Source of the DNA: Alentia gelatinosa
Lineage: Eukaryota > Annelida > Polychaeta > Phyllodocida > Polynoidae
DNA length: 64,000 bases
Direction of reading: 5' to 3'
NCBI GenBank assembly: GCA_950022655.1
Contig: OX465592.1
Span: 2,782,623-2,846,622, forward strand
Below the pieces are notes generated by a model. The model was not told the origin of the DNA and did no database searches. It was given only the letters and a program-made list of their open reading frames with translations. Below are positions 23,098 through 35,310 of this stretch, in pieces (the first letter of the stretch is position 1; every line of letters begins with the position of its first letter). Position numbers and translations under genes: made by a program.

Positions 23098-23202
23098 TAC
23101 AATATTGATTGGTTTCAGATAAAAACGGTTGTATCTTCTCGGAGTTGACCCTACTTAATATAACCGCTTGTATCTACAACCAGTCAATATTGTGTAGTTA
23201 TT
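23098..23202. repeat. Family F9 foldback copy
   Basis: ACAATATTGATTGGTTTCAG is mirrored by CAACCAGTCAATATTGTG. The centre keeps TCTCGGAGTTGACC. Confidence 0.7.
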
Positions 23203-23204
23203 TA

Positions 23205-23470
23205 CAGGGATGGTAGTTTTCCACTTTTCCATGGAAATCATTGATATTATTGCCAGTTTCTAAAATAATTTTTCTTGTATTCATCAAATATATTATAAAT
23301 TTGGCCTCATCTATGCCAACAAAACAGTGGTTTGAACTGCTATTAACATCATCTGACCCATTCCATGGCCAGCATGGATATGTGTTTCATGTTGTCTCTG
23401 AGGCAGTAAAATCCACAAGAAAAATATTTCCACTTTTTTCCCTAACCCAAACTGATTCTTATTTTTAAAA
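23205..23470. repeat. Family F14 copy
   Basis: GGGATGGTAGTTTTCCACTT, CAAAACAGTGGTTTGAACTG, CCCATTCCATGGCCAGCATG and TTTCCCTAACCCAAACTGA align with the copy at 40975-41245. The open frame inside is not conserved there. Confidence 0.6.
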
Positions 23471-23871
23471 TTAGCTCAGAAATTCATTACACGGAGGGGC
23501 TTCCATTTATGGCGCTTCGTGATCATGAAATGAAAGAATATTTGCCCATAAGTTTTCTCTGCCTGTTCATTGGCTTACAAAACCCATAGATCACTGGCTA
23601 TGAAAGATGAATCTCACTCCAATATAGGCCGACATTCAATCAGTGAAAGATAGCGCGGTGGACTATTCAATCTAAGATGAGGAGAGATGCGTTTATACTT
23701 TTTATTGATCCTTCCTGGAATTTGAGATATCACCAGGATGGGTGTTGCTTTAGTTTTTATATTATAGCTGTGTACTCCATGGGCGTTGGATACGAGTTCC
23801 CTGTAGAATGATTGGTTGAGACGAGAGGATGGAGGGGGTTAAAATCATCCCCACAAATCCAAAGGGAGTAA
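23471..23871. other. Intron 1, AT-rich unrecognised sequence
   Basis: No coding or repeat signal stands out. Confidence 0.4.
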
Positions 23872-24245
23872 TGGATACTATAGAGGAAGCCTATGAAAGT
23901 TTCCGGTCAGAGCTCGCATCCCATTGAATTTGAAAAGCACAGTAATTCACAAGTCGAAGCCGCGTGAATTATGTAGCGATTCAAAAGAGATGGGATCTAC
24001 CTCTGATCATAAACTTGAATAGGTTTCTGAATTTATCTCACCCCTCACATTGACTAATTGGCTAACATGTGTGGCATAATCCCCAATTCAGTATTCTTTT
24101 TCTAAATACTCAACGGGCATGTCAAGTCTTAAGGGTTAAATACTGCTACAGTCTCCTTGGTATTATTGGCACAAAGTTCATTTTGGCATAATCCCCAATT
24201 GAGTATTTTTCATAAATACTCCATGGGCATTGAGTACGAGTGATT
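23872..24245. repeat. Family F1 copy
   Basis: ACTATAGAGGAAGCCTATG, GGTCAGAGCTCGCATCCC, CACAAGTCGAAGCCGCGTG, TTATCTCACCCCTCACATTG and CATGGGCATTGAGTACGAG are the standard F1 blocks. A partial second right arm begins near 24183. Confidence 0.75.
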
Positions 24246-24775
24246 ATTGGCAGATCCCTCTGTCTGGAGATAGACTTCCAGTCCCTGATTTGTACCCAAT
24301 TTCTACTGATTGCTGTTTGGCATCGATTTAGCTGAAATCATGCTGGGATCATGATTGAACACAATGTCAATGATATTGCCGAACTCTGCGACAGTCATAT
24401 CCAGTGCTGCCACCTGAGTAAATGATCTGTCTACTCACTCTCCAATAATGTGTGATAGCCATTCAATTAAAGATAATAAAGCAAGCTTAGGATGTCTTGT
24501 AGAACGCGAAGTACCGTTATTGACAGGGTCAGTTAGTGTTCAGTGGAGAAGGATTCTTCCAGTTGGGTATTTCCCAAAGGCAGTTGGTTTTACCTTCTCT
24601 AGCTAACAGCACGATACAATTATTTTGCACTTTACCAAGTTGCTGAAAATGATATGCAGAATATAACCCAGATTCATAGACGTATAGGAAACGTCAAATC
24701 CTTCTAGTTAGAAATAGAATGGAGATCGCAGAATCTTAGAGATTTGCGATGGTATTTTTAGAGCCTGCTTTGCAC
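24246..24775. other. Intron 1 unique stretch
   Basis: No repeat family or exon was recognised. Possible regulatory content cannot be judged by eye. Confidence 0.35.
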
Positions 24776-25040
24776 TTAAGGTTAGAATGGTCACACAAAC
24801 TTCGAGCTTGCTGCAAAAAAGGTATCCCTTCACAATATGTTTGCTATTCACTGTGATATTGGGGAAGGGACTGTGTGCCACTGTCTCAGGGTCTTAGAGG
24901 GGTGCCAAGCTGATCATGACCAATCACTCACGACTAAAATACCTCAAGAACTATTGGTGCTTGATATGTTGGGATCCTAGACTCAGGCAGTTACAGAAAT
25001 GGCACGTTGAGTGGGTGCAAGTGGGTTACAGAAAACCACC
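24776..25040. repeat. Family F13 copy
   Basis: AATGGTCACACAAACTTCGA, GCTGCAAAAAAGGTATCCC, TCAGGGTCTTAGAGG, CATGACCAATCACTC and GGTGCTTGATATGTTGGGAT align with 53035-53285. Confidence 0.7.
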
Positions 25041-25409
25041 CATAAACTGAATATACCCAAAACCTTTTGATTTATATCGACTTATAATTCCACCATCATT
25101 TATTGATAATGAAAATTATGATAATGCTGCTGGTATCTATGTGTGAGTAGTATACGTGAAGGGGCCTTGGTATAAGGCGCGGTGCCTCACTAGTAATCGG
25201 AAAAGTACGATACAGTGATAATATATACGAGCTATTGTTATGCGCAAAATTTTTTGTATCTGATAAATCGAACGCACGAGGTGTCGAAGAAAACCAGCCG
25301 GTTAGGCTGACGACAGCCCGTTTTTTATTGGTATGTTATTTCTACAATGATATTGAGAACCAAAAAAATGTAAACCATTTGGACCAATAAAAAGAATGTA
25401 AATAATAAA
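25041..25409. other. Intron 1, unrecognised sequence
   Basis: No coding or repeat signal stands out. Confidence 0.35.
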
Positions 25410-25735
25410 AAAAGAATACACCGCCGCCGCCCGCCCGCCGCCCGCCGTACACCGCCCATACCCGCCCGTCGCCTTCCCTACACCGGTCCAGTGTCCACCT
25501 TTACCCGTCCATACCCGCCCGCCGCCCTCCGCCCGTCGCCTTCCCTACACCGGTCCAGTCTCCACCCTTGCCGACCCGTGCCCGCCCGCGCCCGCCCGCC
25601 GTCCTCCGCCCGCCCTACACCGCTCTAGCCGCCACCCTTGCCGACCCTTGCCCGCCCGTGCCCGCCCGTGCCCGCCGTGCCCGTCGCGAACCCCGGCCGA
25701 TAGTCCCGGGGGCCGGCCGTGACCCCGGGGGGCAG
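25410..25735. repeat. CCCGCC-rich imperfect tandem repeat
   Basis: Blocks such as CGCCTTCCCTACACCGGTCC (25471 and 25539) and CACCCTTGCCGACCC (25563, 25634) recur between runs of GCCCGCCCGCC. Compositional open frames on both strands, including 25545-25910 (minus), are not genes. Confidence 0.7.
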
Positions 25736-26054
25736 CGGGCATCCAGAATCTGGAATTCCCCTTCAAATAAAAACAAATCAAAAGGGTTGCTTGGGGATTA
25801 TCTATAAGGGCAGGGATCCCCAGAATTGGGACGTCAGTTATATGGGGCCGTGGGGGCGTTACGAAGGGAAGATGCGTGCACTGGGACACAGGGAAGGGAC
25901 ACAGGATCAAAATAAGAGAAACATGACACAGCGTGGGAGGCTACAGCGTGGGAGAACGGGAAATAGATCTGCGGAGGGTTTGATTAAATGTCTTAAATAA
26001 ACTGGGATATTTTTATAATTCACACGTTCTTGGATTAAAATTAGGGTATTACCG

Positions 26055-26535
26055 CGAGGTATGTATGCCTATCGTAGGATCGCAGAGTTTGTTGGGGATG
26101 GGGAATTGTCATATATTATTTTCTCACCTCTGGTGTTTTTGTCCCCTAGGCTTAACATTGGGAACTCGTTCTTCATGCCCCTACGAGTATTACACTCCAT
26201 TCTCCATCCTGTGCATCATCCATTATTTTAATATGTACAGGGGCGAAATAAATACAGAAAGCAACTCATTTTAGTCAAAATCGTTGTCCTCCAACTCATT
26301 TGAATGCTAAGTGATTTTCACTCGGCTATCGCTTCATTCGTATCACTCCGCATCAAACTCATGGAGAACGACGACTTTAACCAAAACGTGTTGGTTTCTT
26401 CTTTATTTTCCCATAGACTCAGCATTGGGGAATTATCATCATTGAATTATATAATTATTGGGGAAAGGTATGGCTATTGTTGATCTTAGGACCGCAGAAT
26501 TTATTGGAGATGGGGAATCGTCATGTTGGTTTCTT
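26055..26535. repeat. Family F1 copy flanked by 70-bp direct repeats
   Basis: F1 sequence (about 26115-26440; AGGCTTAACATTGGGAACTC, ACCAAAACGTGTTGGTTTCT) is preceded at 26060 by GAGGTATGTATGCCTATCGT and GGATGGGGAATTGTCAT. It is followed at 26464 by AAAGGTATGGCTATTGTTGA and AGATGGGGAATCGTCAT, a diverged second copy of the same flank. Confidence 0.6.
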
Positions 26536-27170
26536 GTTTAACACTGCACAGACACTCTCCGAACCCATCACCCTTGATAAAGAGATGTCCAACATCCTAA
26601 ACACGCATCATGCAGCTTTGTTAATTAACACAGATATTGGGAATGTATTTGGGAATGTTCCCCATAATAATTAAACCCGCTATCTACTACTGCCCTCCCT
26701 TAGTGACACCTCCCCTTTACGCACCTCCTACTCTCATCCTACCGCGCTCGTCGCTGCGCCCGGCAGCTGCCTGTCACAGCACATCGCCAATAACCGCACC
26801 TTGCACACGTTTAATTATACTACCCTGCCAACCGCTCCCCACCCCAAACAGCCACCCAGCCGGGTGTGACACCAAATGTACGTCATTCCGCCAGCTTTAT
26901 GGTTCTCTACTCACCCCGGGCCGAACGGGACGAGGGGACGGAGTGACCGGGCCGTGGCGCTAACGACCGGGGCGTACCGTCACCGCGGGCCGCCGGGACT
27001 TGGAGCGCGGTGCTATCGGGGTTTGTTCATCTGCGGTGTGGTGCCATGGTAACGGAGAGAGGGTCCGGTGAGAGAGAGGTGGCGAAGTGTGACCGTGAGG
27101 GTGTGAGGGGTGTGAGGGGTGTGGTGAGAGGTGTGAGGGGTTTGTCTATGGAGAGGTGCATGATGTCTGA
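26536..27170. other. Intron 1 stretch, mixed composition
   Basis: 26690-26990 is C-rich and unique; 27060-27140 has short GTGTGAGGG repeats. No exon was recognised. Confidence 0.4.
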
Positions 27171-27174
27171 ATCA

Positions 27175-27410
27175 GCCCCCGATACGGGGCCGATACGACA
27201 CCGATACAGAGCCGATACGACACTGATTCAGGGCCCATAATACGCCGATACGGGGCCCATAATACGCCGATACGGGGCCCGTAATACACCGATACAGGGC
27301 CGATAATACGCCGATATGGGGCCGATCATACGCCGATACGACACCGATACGACACCGATACGACACCGACACGGCACCGACACAGGGCCGATACGAGACC
27401 AACATGTTAA
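27175..27410. repeat. CCGATAC-based tandem repeat
   Basis: Short units such as GCCGATACGACACCGATACA and GCCGATACGGGGCCCATAAT alternate for about 235 bp. Both strands stay open in some frames because of the repeat. Confidence 0.9.
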
Positions 27411-27429
27411 CGACACACTACCGACATGG

Positions 27430-27592
27430 ATAGATGGATACTCTCCAATTATTATCCACTTAAATCATCTCTTTCATATTTTTGTGATCCGGAGCATACA
27501 ACATATCTGTATGCTCTGGGTATGTAGATATACGTTGCCCATGTGTTTTCTATGAGCACTTTGTATTTACTAAATAATGATAGAGAAAATGG
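27430..27592. repeat. Family F2 copy, inverted orientation
   Basis: ATTATCCACTTAAATCATC marks one end. CGGAGCATACAACATATC, CTGGGTATGTAGATATACG and CCCATGTGTTTTCTATGAG are the reverse complement of F2 unit blocks. Confidence 0.7.
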
Positions 27593-27607
27593 AACCCACA
27601 TCTTGAG

Positions 27608-27925
27608 GTATTTTACCTATTATAGAGGAAACCTATGAAAGTTTAGGGTCAGAGCTCGTGTTCCATCGAGTTTGAATCGCGTAGTAATTCACAAGGCGAA
27701 GCTGCGTAAATTACATATTATTTCAAACAAGATGGGATTGAGCTCTGACACTAAACTTGAATAAGTTTCTGAATTTATCTCACCCCTCACATTGACTTAT
27801 TGGCTAACTTTTCTGTCATCATCACCCATTGAGTATTTCTTCTAAATACTCCATGGGCATTGAGTACAACCTCCCAATGTTAAGTATACAGGGAAAAAAA
27901 CCAGCGATGAGATAAAGAAATATCC
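27608..27925. repeat. Family F1 copy, near complete
   Basis: It runs from TTATAGAGGAAACCTATGAA to CCAGCGATGAGATAAA. The inverted core is visible: TTCCATCGAGTTTGAATCGC, CACAAGGCGAAGC, then a diverged ATTTCAAACAAGATGGGAT. Confidence 0.8.
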
Positions 27926-29044
27926 GTGCCGATACAGTTCAGAGGAAGTCTCTCCAATATAGAAAACACCGACCTAATGGCCTTCTTGTAGATTGCCGCC
28001 GTATATTGTTCACTTTGTCCTTTGTCCTCTTCCCTTAATTGAGGATCGCAGCTCAGTTACAAGTGTTTTATTGCCGGTTAGGTAATGTGCAATGTAATCC
28101 CTTTTAGCCCGACTCATCTGATAGTTATTAGGACACATTGCCCGGGCCTTTTACCTTTTACCGCCACCCCTTAGTACAAATTACGTACAGGGAGACTTGA
28201 ATGGTCCATCTCTAGGGCTTAGACACACACACACGCTCTAACAATCCCCAGCAGACAGACACACACCCTCAATAGAAAACGTCGCCCGCCTATCGGCCCG
28301 CCTACACACCGCCTACAAGCCAGCCTCAGCCTAATTAAGCCTAATCTAGGCCGGTCTCTCTCACACAGCCTATCGGGGCCTGCTTTGATTCTCCTACAAT
28401 TTTCATCGCCCCTGTGAAATAAACGCTCGCCGATTGGCCCCATTCTTTAATTAAAGGGGTGTAATTTGGATGCTAATTACGCCAATACTGGGTTGGGGTG
28501 AGGGCTGGGGATTTGTTGAGTCAACAGTGTCGGGAATGGAGGTATAGCGGGCCGGGCACTGGAGTACTGGGTTCGCACGGGGCTCTAAGGGTAAAGATTG
28601 GCCACCACCTCTGTCTCCGACTAAGAGGTTGGTCTGGGGGCCGTTGAATAAACTACGAACGACAAAAAGGTATCCCAGAATTGTCCTTGGGGCCATAGTG
28701 TTGTATAAAATATTATTTACCGGTGCACGAATGTCTCATGTTTATGCCCCAGTAGTAATGATTTCATTCGTCCACACTGTGGCGTAATATATATATAATA
28801 CGACCCTCTGTACCACGTGACACTCATTCTTCTATTTAGTGAGTTGTAGAATGGCATTCTCAATGATTTCTAGCTATATAATAATTAAAAGACATAGTGA
28901 GTGTGTCTGAATGGAATCTGTTCCTCGATATTTTGGTCAGAAATATCTCATTCCAGAATTGGCTCACTGAAATGATCTATACACATGAATGAGCAAGGTT
29001 AGATTCGAGACAGTTCCCTATTATCACTAACTTACTTTTGTTCC
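27926..29044. other. Intron 1 unique stretch of about 1.1 kb
   Basis: No repeat family or exon was recognised. Parts are less AT-rich than the surroundings (28090-28460) and include TGATAGTTATTAGGAC and CTAATTAAGC, which are homeodomain-type AT cores. A cis-regulatory element is possible but only inferred. Confidence 0.3.
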
Positions 29045-29230
29045 TCCAATGGTGAAGAGCATCCACTTTTTTACCTCCAATATTGAAGAACACCTACTTT
29101 TTAACCTCCAATTTTGAAGAACATCTACTTTTTAACCTTCAGTTTTGAAAAACCCCTACTTTTTGGCCTTCGGTTTTTAAGAAAACCCACTTTTTCACCT
29201 CCAGCAATGAAGGAAACCCCACTTTTCCAT
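29045..29230. repeat. 31-bp tandem repeat, about six copies
   Basis: The unit is AACCTCCAATTTTGAAGAAC plus ATCTACTTTTT, diverging toward the 3' side. Confidence 0.85.
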
Positions 29231-29394
29231 CTCCACTGCCTGTGTCGGTAACACACTCATCGGTCTAATTACCCCAGATCGCTTCCTCCTAATGCCGCCG
29301 CCAGCTTTGAAGTTAACGAGATGACATTGGCGCCATTATTCCCCTACTGTCCGGCGGGTGGTGGGGGTACGGTGGACCCTGTTTACCCCTCTGT

Positions 29395-29515
29395 GACACC
29401 CCTCTGTGAGGTATACACCCCCACCCACCACCCTCCACCCGTCTGTGATACACACACACCCCACACCCACACCCTCCACCCCTCTGTCATACACCCACAC
29501 CCACCCCCTCCACCC
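29395..29515. repeat. C-rich imperfect tandem repeat
   Basis: CACCCTCCACCCCTCTGT followed by GATACAC or CATACACC recurs. It abuts the F4 end at 29516. Confidence 0.75.
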
Positions 29516-30437
29516 TAGACTTGCTCAAGTCTTTGATTATGGACATTCACCAGCGAAAGTTGGGATCTCATTGGTTTCTTACAAGAAAAGTAGATAAGAA
29601 AACTACAATAGTAAACTTTGATTTCGGCATGTCTAACTCTAGACTGGCCCCAGTCCCTACATCCTATGGCTACCCTCCTCACTGGGATACAGAGGAGGCG
29701 CAGGGTTACAGGGAGCGACTGCGGGCACATATATAGAAGTTCTGTTCCTGTATATGTCCAGGAGGTTCTGCTCCTACTAGACAAGTCCTTGATTCATGTG
29801 CCAGTCAGAGAAGGATACATACTATAATGAACTTTATTGGAAAAAATGTTTTCCCGTATTCCACAAAAGCCTCCTCCCCGTGGGGGTGTGTGGCTGGTTT
29901 GTTGTTAGACAGGAAAAAAACAGGAGACATACCAACAGTTAGACAGGAAACATACCAACAGTCGCTACAGCAGATCGAACGTCTACATACACTATAATGA
30001 ACTTTATTCTGATTGTGTTTAATCATTTAATAAATGTTCATAATCAAAGACTTAAGCAATGGACCAGTCAGAGAAGGATACATACAAAAATGAACTTTAT
30101 TCTGATTGTGTTTAATCATTTAATAAATGTTCATAATCAAATACTTAAGCCATGGACCAGTCAGAGAAGGATACATACTAAAATGAACTTTATTCTGATT
30201 GTGTTTAATCATTTAATAAATGTTCATAATCAAATACTTAAGCCATGGACCAGTCAGAGAAGGATACATACTAAAATGAACTTTATTCTGATTGTGTTTA
30301 ATCATTTAATAAATGTTCATAATCAAATACTTAAGCCATGGACCAGTCAGAGAAGGATACATACTAAAATGAACTTTATTCTGATTGTGTTTAATCATTT
30401 AATGAATGTTCATATTCAAAGACTTAAGCAAGTCTAG
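29516..30437. repeat. Family F4 copy with 93-bp internal expansion
   Basis: The left end TAGACTTGCTCAAGTCTTTG and an internal TAGACTGGCCCCAGTCCC (29640) are both present. From about 29990 to 30430 a 93-bp unit (AATGAACTTTATTCTGATTG, TTTAATCATTTAATAAATG, GACCAGTCAGAGAAGGATAC) is repeated almost five times, ending ACTTAAGCAAGTCTAGTC. As 93 is divisible by three, one frame stays open for 146 codons with a 31-residue periodicity. This is not judged a gene. Confidence 0.85.
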
Positions 30438-30439
30438 TC

Positions 30440-30530
30440 TACCTCCACCCCTCTGTGATACCCCACACCCTCACACCCCCTCACACCCCCTCACACCCCT
30501 CACACCCCCTCACACCCCCTCACACACTAC
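30440..30530. repeat. CTCACACCCC tandem repeat
   Basis: About ten units of CTCACACCCC lie immediately after the F4 right end. Confidence 0.9.
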
Positions 30531-31197
30531 ATGGCTGTCATCTTGGCGGTTATACCTACAGGAAGTGGTACATTTAGTAGAAGTCCAGGGTGTAGATTTT
30601 ATATTCGCGTCTTGGCCGTAGACGGGTGCGAAGTTTATATTTCAGAGGTCATTGTACCCATTAGTAGTCACTTCTCAGCATGCTCTGTGTGTGCCTTATC
30701 AGGCAATGTGAGCTTTCAGCAGAGGGAGGGAGACCATCGTAAATCAGCGGTTTGATGCTATTGCTGTCATTAACACACGCAAAGTAGTAAACATCTCAAA
30801 GGAGCGTGATTTGAATCAGCGAGGAGAGTAAAGTATTGTTTCAGTGTGAACTTAACTCCACTGAGACTTAAGACAAGGACTTAAATACATACATATATAT
30901 ATATATTATATATATATATATATATATATGTATATACTTATAGGCCTATATATATGTGTGTGTATATATACATATATATATATACATAAACACAAACATT
31001 TTGGCCATGACTCAGGAATTTGCTGAAGCCGTATATGGGAGATAGCGTTCCCAATTTTTCACATGACTAAAATGCCAAGATGATGTGGGCAAAAGGAATT
31101 AATCACCCTTATAAATTCGATATTTTGGCCATTTGCTGCCATTTCGTGATTTTCGACCATGCACGAGTGTCACGCATTTACTACCCAGTGTAATACA
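30531..31197. other. Intron 1 stretch with (TA)n-rich region
   Basis: Alternating TA/TG runs occupy about 30890-30985. The rest is unique and unrecognised. Confidence 0.5.
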
Positions 31198-31300
31198 GGT
31201 AAAAACTCGGTCTATGACCTCGTATTAAATGTCCGGGGACAGGGGTTCAGTAAAGAAATAATTCGCCCACAGGAATACACTGTTTTCTCATATTACATTA
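31198..31300. repeat. Family F15 copy
   Basis: AAAACTCGGTCTATGACCTC, AAATGTCCGGGGACAGGGG and GAATACACTGTTTTCTCAT align with 14258-14345. Confidence 0.75.
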
Positions 31301-31664
31301 TAAGTAGCTGGGGAATCAATTATTGGTGGTTTGTTTACACCATACCATAAGCTGGCCTCAACAGATGAGGTAGGTTTTTAGTGACTGTGTCCACTGATGA
31401 GTCATGTGTTCAATTTAAACGAAGTGTGCGTATCGTTTATTACAAGAAGACCATGCCGATACTTTTCGAGGACACAATGAGTCAAATCCTCCGCAAAATA
31501 CATATCACAAACACTCCTTCATTTCTCATATCTCGGCGTTTTACAACCCACTTCCCAGAAGCATTCTTAGGTTTCTTTATCTGTACTTATTAACAGCAGT
31601 TCAATCCATGAAACAGAAGAATAGAACAAACCGGTGGTAAATTCCTGCGTGGGTCTTGATGATG
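31301..31664. other. Intron 1, unrecognised sequence
   Basis: The 70-residue frame at 31381-31593 has no splice context or domain that I recognise. Confidence 0.35.
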
Positions 31665-32243
31665 CACTCTCCTAGCAGATATCCTGCGCTCCACTTCCTG
31701 CGGCCACTTATTAAATATCTCTGCACCGACCTGCCTGTTTGGGACAAATCTGTTCCATCCGCCAGTTTTTAAAAAAATATCCTAAATTCTTCGCACTTTG
31801 GGGAGTATTTTATGTTTTACATATAAATAGAGATGTACATATTTATATGGTACATGATATACACTCATTTCTGTTATTTCTCATTTCAAACTAGACACAG
31901 ACTCTGGGGTTACTTGCTTCAGTGGAAAGCACCTCATGTGTTTTGTTTTGTCAGCATGACACATGTGCTCACTTGAAGGGGCAGTCTAATCAACTGTGGA
32001 TTCACATAATAAAGTGGTTTAGAACTGAAAAGGAAACAGCTGGATTCTCTATGAAGCTCATTTAACAATTCCCACAACTCATAATATTTGAGTTGTTTGG
32101 GTTTAATTACTTTTGACAGTTGCCTTATTTAGAATCTGAAATGTTGGCTGGTTCCCCCTGTCTTTATAAACCTGGGAACCAGCTTTGGGTTGAGGCAGAG
32201 ATCAAGCAAGCGCTAGCACACCGAAAGATCTGGTAGGAGAGTG
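31665..32243. repeat. Family F5 MITE, inverted, uninterrupted
   Basis: CACTCTCCTAGCAGATATCC and AAAGATCTGGTAGGAGAGTG are its inverted termini. Internal blocks such as CACATGTGCTCACTTG and GCACCTCATGTGTTTTG are the reverse complement of the copies at 10200 and 61127. This copy shows the unnested length, about 580 bp. Confidence 0.85.
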
Positions 32244-33059
32244 TTGCTGACGATGCGGTCAGTACACACTGCGCCGCTCCGGTTTATCGCACCGAGTTTC
32301 CCGTAGGTTGCTCTAGCGGTGCAGTGTGCGGTCAGTCTGGGTGATGGAGTGAAGTGAACCACTCCACAGTGACTCTGGAGAACAACCGGCGCTCATTAGA
32401 CACAGCCCCTGATCTAAGCGCCCCCTAATGAGGGAATGTAAACACTCCGCTGGCCCATTACACATATCTCTACTGCCTCATTAAGTACCAGCGAAAACAA
32501 GAGACGCCGCGACCCTGCTGCCCCCTACCGACCAACAGCCGAAGCTTTCATCCCCACCTCCACTGGCGACCATCATTAGCACAGCCAATGACCTTGACCC
32601 TTGCTCTGGGGCTTGTTTGAGGTCAGGTTCTAGCCCTGGAGGTGCGGAGAGTAGATATTAAAGCCAGATGATGGCAAATTAACCCCTCTTGATTGGCTGG
32701 ATTATATGTTTGACACTTGATTATCGCTTTTATGTAAGATTATCTAGGATGGTGATGAGGCTCTTTCGAAGAGATTATCTGGAGTTGGGGATAGATTATC
32801 AGGCATCTGATGACCTAGTTTTACGATACCTGACTCATTAGAAGCTGATTCACGATGTGAGCACTTGTTGAGGCCATCGCTTGATTGGACAATAATAAAT
32901 GTTCGTCAAATCAACGAAATGAGTTAGTAATTATCAAAGAGATTAAGACATTAAGATCTCTTTGGTAGTACTAGAGATAATCTGGTGACACTATCCGTTT
33001 CTTGATGAGCTACAGGGTACATAGCTTTTGTTATATGGAGGCGGCCATTTTGTACCTGA
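32244..33059. other. Intron 1 unique stretch of about 0.8 kb
   Basis: Repeat-free. It contains AATGACCTTGACCCTTGC (nuclear-receptor half-site type) and several TTATCT/GATTATC cores between 32720 and 32830. No exon was recognised. It is a reasonable candidate for conserved non-coding DNA, by inference only. Confidence 0.3.
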
Positions 33060-33237
33060 CGCGAATCGAGCTCTGATCGTAAACGTGAATAGTTCACCGA
33101 ATCTTATCTGCTGACATTTTTTCGAAATAATCCCCTAGTGAGTATTTCTTTTAGATACTCAACGGGCGTTGAGTACGAGCCCCCAATGCTAAATCTATGG
33201 GCACAAAACACCAGGGGTGTTCTAGATAAATCTACAG
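33060..33237. repeat. Family F1 partial copy
   Basis: CGAATCGAGCTCTGATCG, ATACTCAACGGGCGTTGAGT and ACACCAGGGGTGTTCTAG are F1 blocks. Confidence 0.65.
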
Positions 33238-33769
33238 AACCTATATAATATACTCACATCTACAACAGCATAGGCCCACCACATGATGTCACAAACAGAT
33301 TCTACTGAGACAGTCCCATGTTGGCAAAGAACAAGCCTCCTTTGACTTACCCGACGACAGACACCTTACCACCTGTACCCCGGAGAGGCCCCCTCTAGCC
33401 GACCCTCTCCGGGGAGATGCGGGTAGGCACTGATCATGTGTAAAAGGCCCTAAAGGAGCAGGTGAGAATGTGGACTAACTGTTGTTTGTTGTAGACTCTC
33501 GTGTGAACGGTCGCGTGCGGAGCGGGCATTCTGGACTGGCCACTTGTCCCGGGGACAGTCGGCATGGAGTCATTCTCACAATGTCTCCGTCTGTGTTTAG
33601 TTTGTATTTTTATGGCACCGTGAATTGTAGACAAAGGTTTGTACACGTCTAGATTGGCCTCATGGGTGTATTACACAAGAACTTTATTGTTTTTTCCGTA
33701 GACGGACTAGGGCCTACCCCCTTCCCCCCACATACACCTCCCATGGCTATGCCCTGTGTGTATAAATAC
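33238..33769. other. Intron 1, unrecognised sequence
   Basis: There is a small palindromic GC segment near 33375-33420 (CCCCGGAGAGG / CCTCTCCGGGG type). The frame 33434-33646 (minus) is unsupported. Confidence 0.35.
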
Positions 33770-33900
33770 ACAATATCGGCCGGTTTCTGATCGTATGCTC
33801 CGAGGGGTTAACGCGTGGTAATATCCGAGCGTAGAATCACCCACGGGCATATGGAAAGAGGAGACATTAGATAACGACCGATCAACGAGAGCTAATTCAC
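33770..33900. repeat. Family F9 diverged copy
   Basis: ACACAATATCGGCCGGTTTC, CTCCGAGGGGTTAACGCG and TGGTAATATCCGAGCG parallel the foldback at 19509-19653. Confidence 0.6.
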
Positions 33901-34246
33901 GTACATCTTAAATATTTATCCAAATAGACCATCATTGTGGGGTAAACGCTTACCTTTAAAGAGACATGGCATAGACTTTATCTACCCCCACCCTCCTCCC
34001 TCCTACCACCATCTCCTACCCTCGCCCTCACTCTCCTACACCGTCGCCCCTAGGTTTACATTAAAATCATTATGTGCCAGACTGTTTTGGTCATTTTGTC
34101 ATCATACCCCCCATTATCGCTCATTAAATGGTTAGTCGCTGGGTCTGGGCGTTTCGGGAACCAGCCGCCAACAAATGACCCATTCTCAGCGTCTCACGAA
34201 CGCCGAGAGCGAGGCTCTGACGTCACGACATGGGGGTCCTTGTATA

Positions 34247-34282
<36 letters not shown>

Positions 34283-34717
34283 TTGGGGGGGGGGGGTGTA
34301 TACACGGACCAGTCTTTAAACAAAGCTTCATGGATCAGAACGGCAGTAAAACATCACCCCACGTTTAGTTCAATATAGCCCCGATAGAGGGCGCGGCGAT
34401 CTAATCTTCTATATATGGCCAATATTTAGCCTCGTTCCCGGATATATGACCACGTGGGGTGGCCGAGTTCTCCTTATTAGGAGTTTGTTTGTCTCTCAAT
34501 CACTACATTTTAATAGGTGGCACCATCGAGATTAAATTAAATCTGTCTACATTGTTTGGTGACACTAAGGTTCCCATATTCATTGGTGCTATGTTTGCAT
34601 TGTTCTTCTTTTGAAGTTAAACTTGACTTAACGTAGTGCGAATGTCCATTTTCCCAGAATTATTTATGCGATAGGTTTTATAGATATTGAATTCGAGTAA
34701 ATCAAATTCAATGGTTC
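33901..34717. other. Intron 1 stretch with (GT)n and G run
   Basis: A GT tract spans 34246-34281 and a G run 34285-34295. AGAGGGCGCGGCG near 34388 is weakly CTCF-like. No exon was recognised. Confidence 0.45.
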
Positions 34718-35310
34718 TGTCCTTTATCTCACCCCTGGTATTTTCCCCACAGACTTAACATTGGTAACTCGTACTCAATGCCCGTGGAGTATTGAAAAAG
34801 AAATACTAAATGGGGAATCATATCACAAATGTTCACCAATTAATTAATATGAGGGGTGAGATAAATTCAGAAACCTATTAAAATTTGCAGTCAGAGCTCG
34901 ATCCCATCTCATTTGAATCGCTACATAATTCACGCAGCTTCGCCTTGCGAATTTTACGTGATTCAAACTCGATGGAATACGGGCTCTGACTGTGAACGTT
35001 CATAGATTCTTCTATAATATCGAGGTCCACAATGAACCCAATATTAAGATCTCTGTCCTCGTTCGCCATCGAGTTTGGAGTGCGCAGTAATATGAACGAG
35101 GCGATAGCCGAGCGAATATTCCGAAGCAAACCAAACATTATAGCGAATAAGGACTCAGACCAAACATGAATATCTTTATGATTTTATCTTAGCCTGAAAT
35201 AACCAATCAGTTTACCACCCCTTGAACATCAATGACCGTACTCGCAAGGCTGTTAAGTATGAGTTCCAAATGTTAAGCCTATGGACGTTCATACCAGGCT
35301 AAGATAAACA
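34718..35310. repeat. Adjacent F1 and F1b copies
   Basis: 34718-35020 is F1 (TTATCTCACCCCTGGTATTT to the palindromic core CGCAGCTTCGCCTTGCGAA and GATGGAATACGGGCTCTGAC). 35050-35310 is F1b (CCTCGTTCGCCATCGAGTTT to CATACCAGGCTAAGATAAAC). The two sit head to tail with little spacing. Confidence 0.75.

Noticed and set aside
29997..30437. 146-codon frame with 31-residue repeats
   Set aside because: Translation of the 93-bp expansion of an F4 element that is non-coding in other copies.
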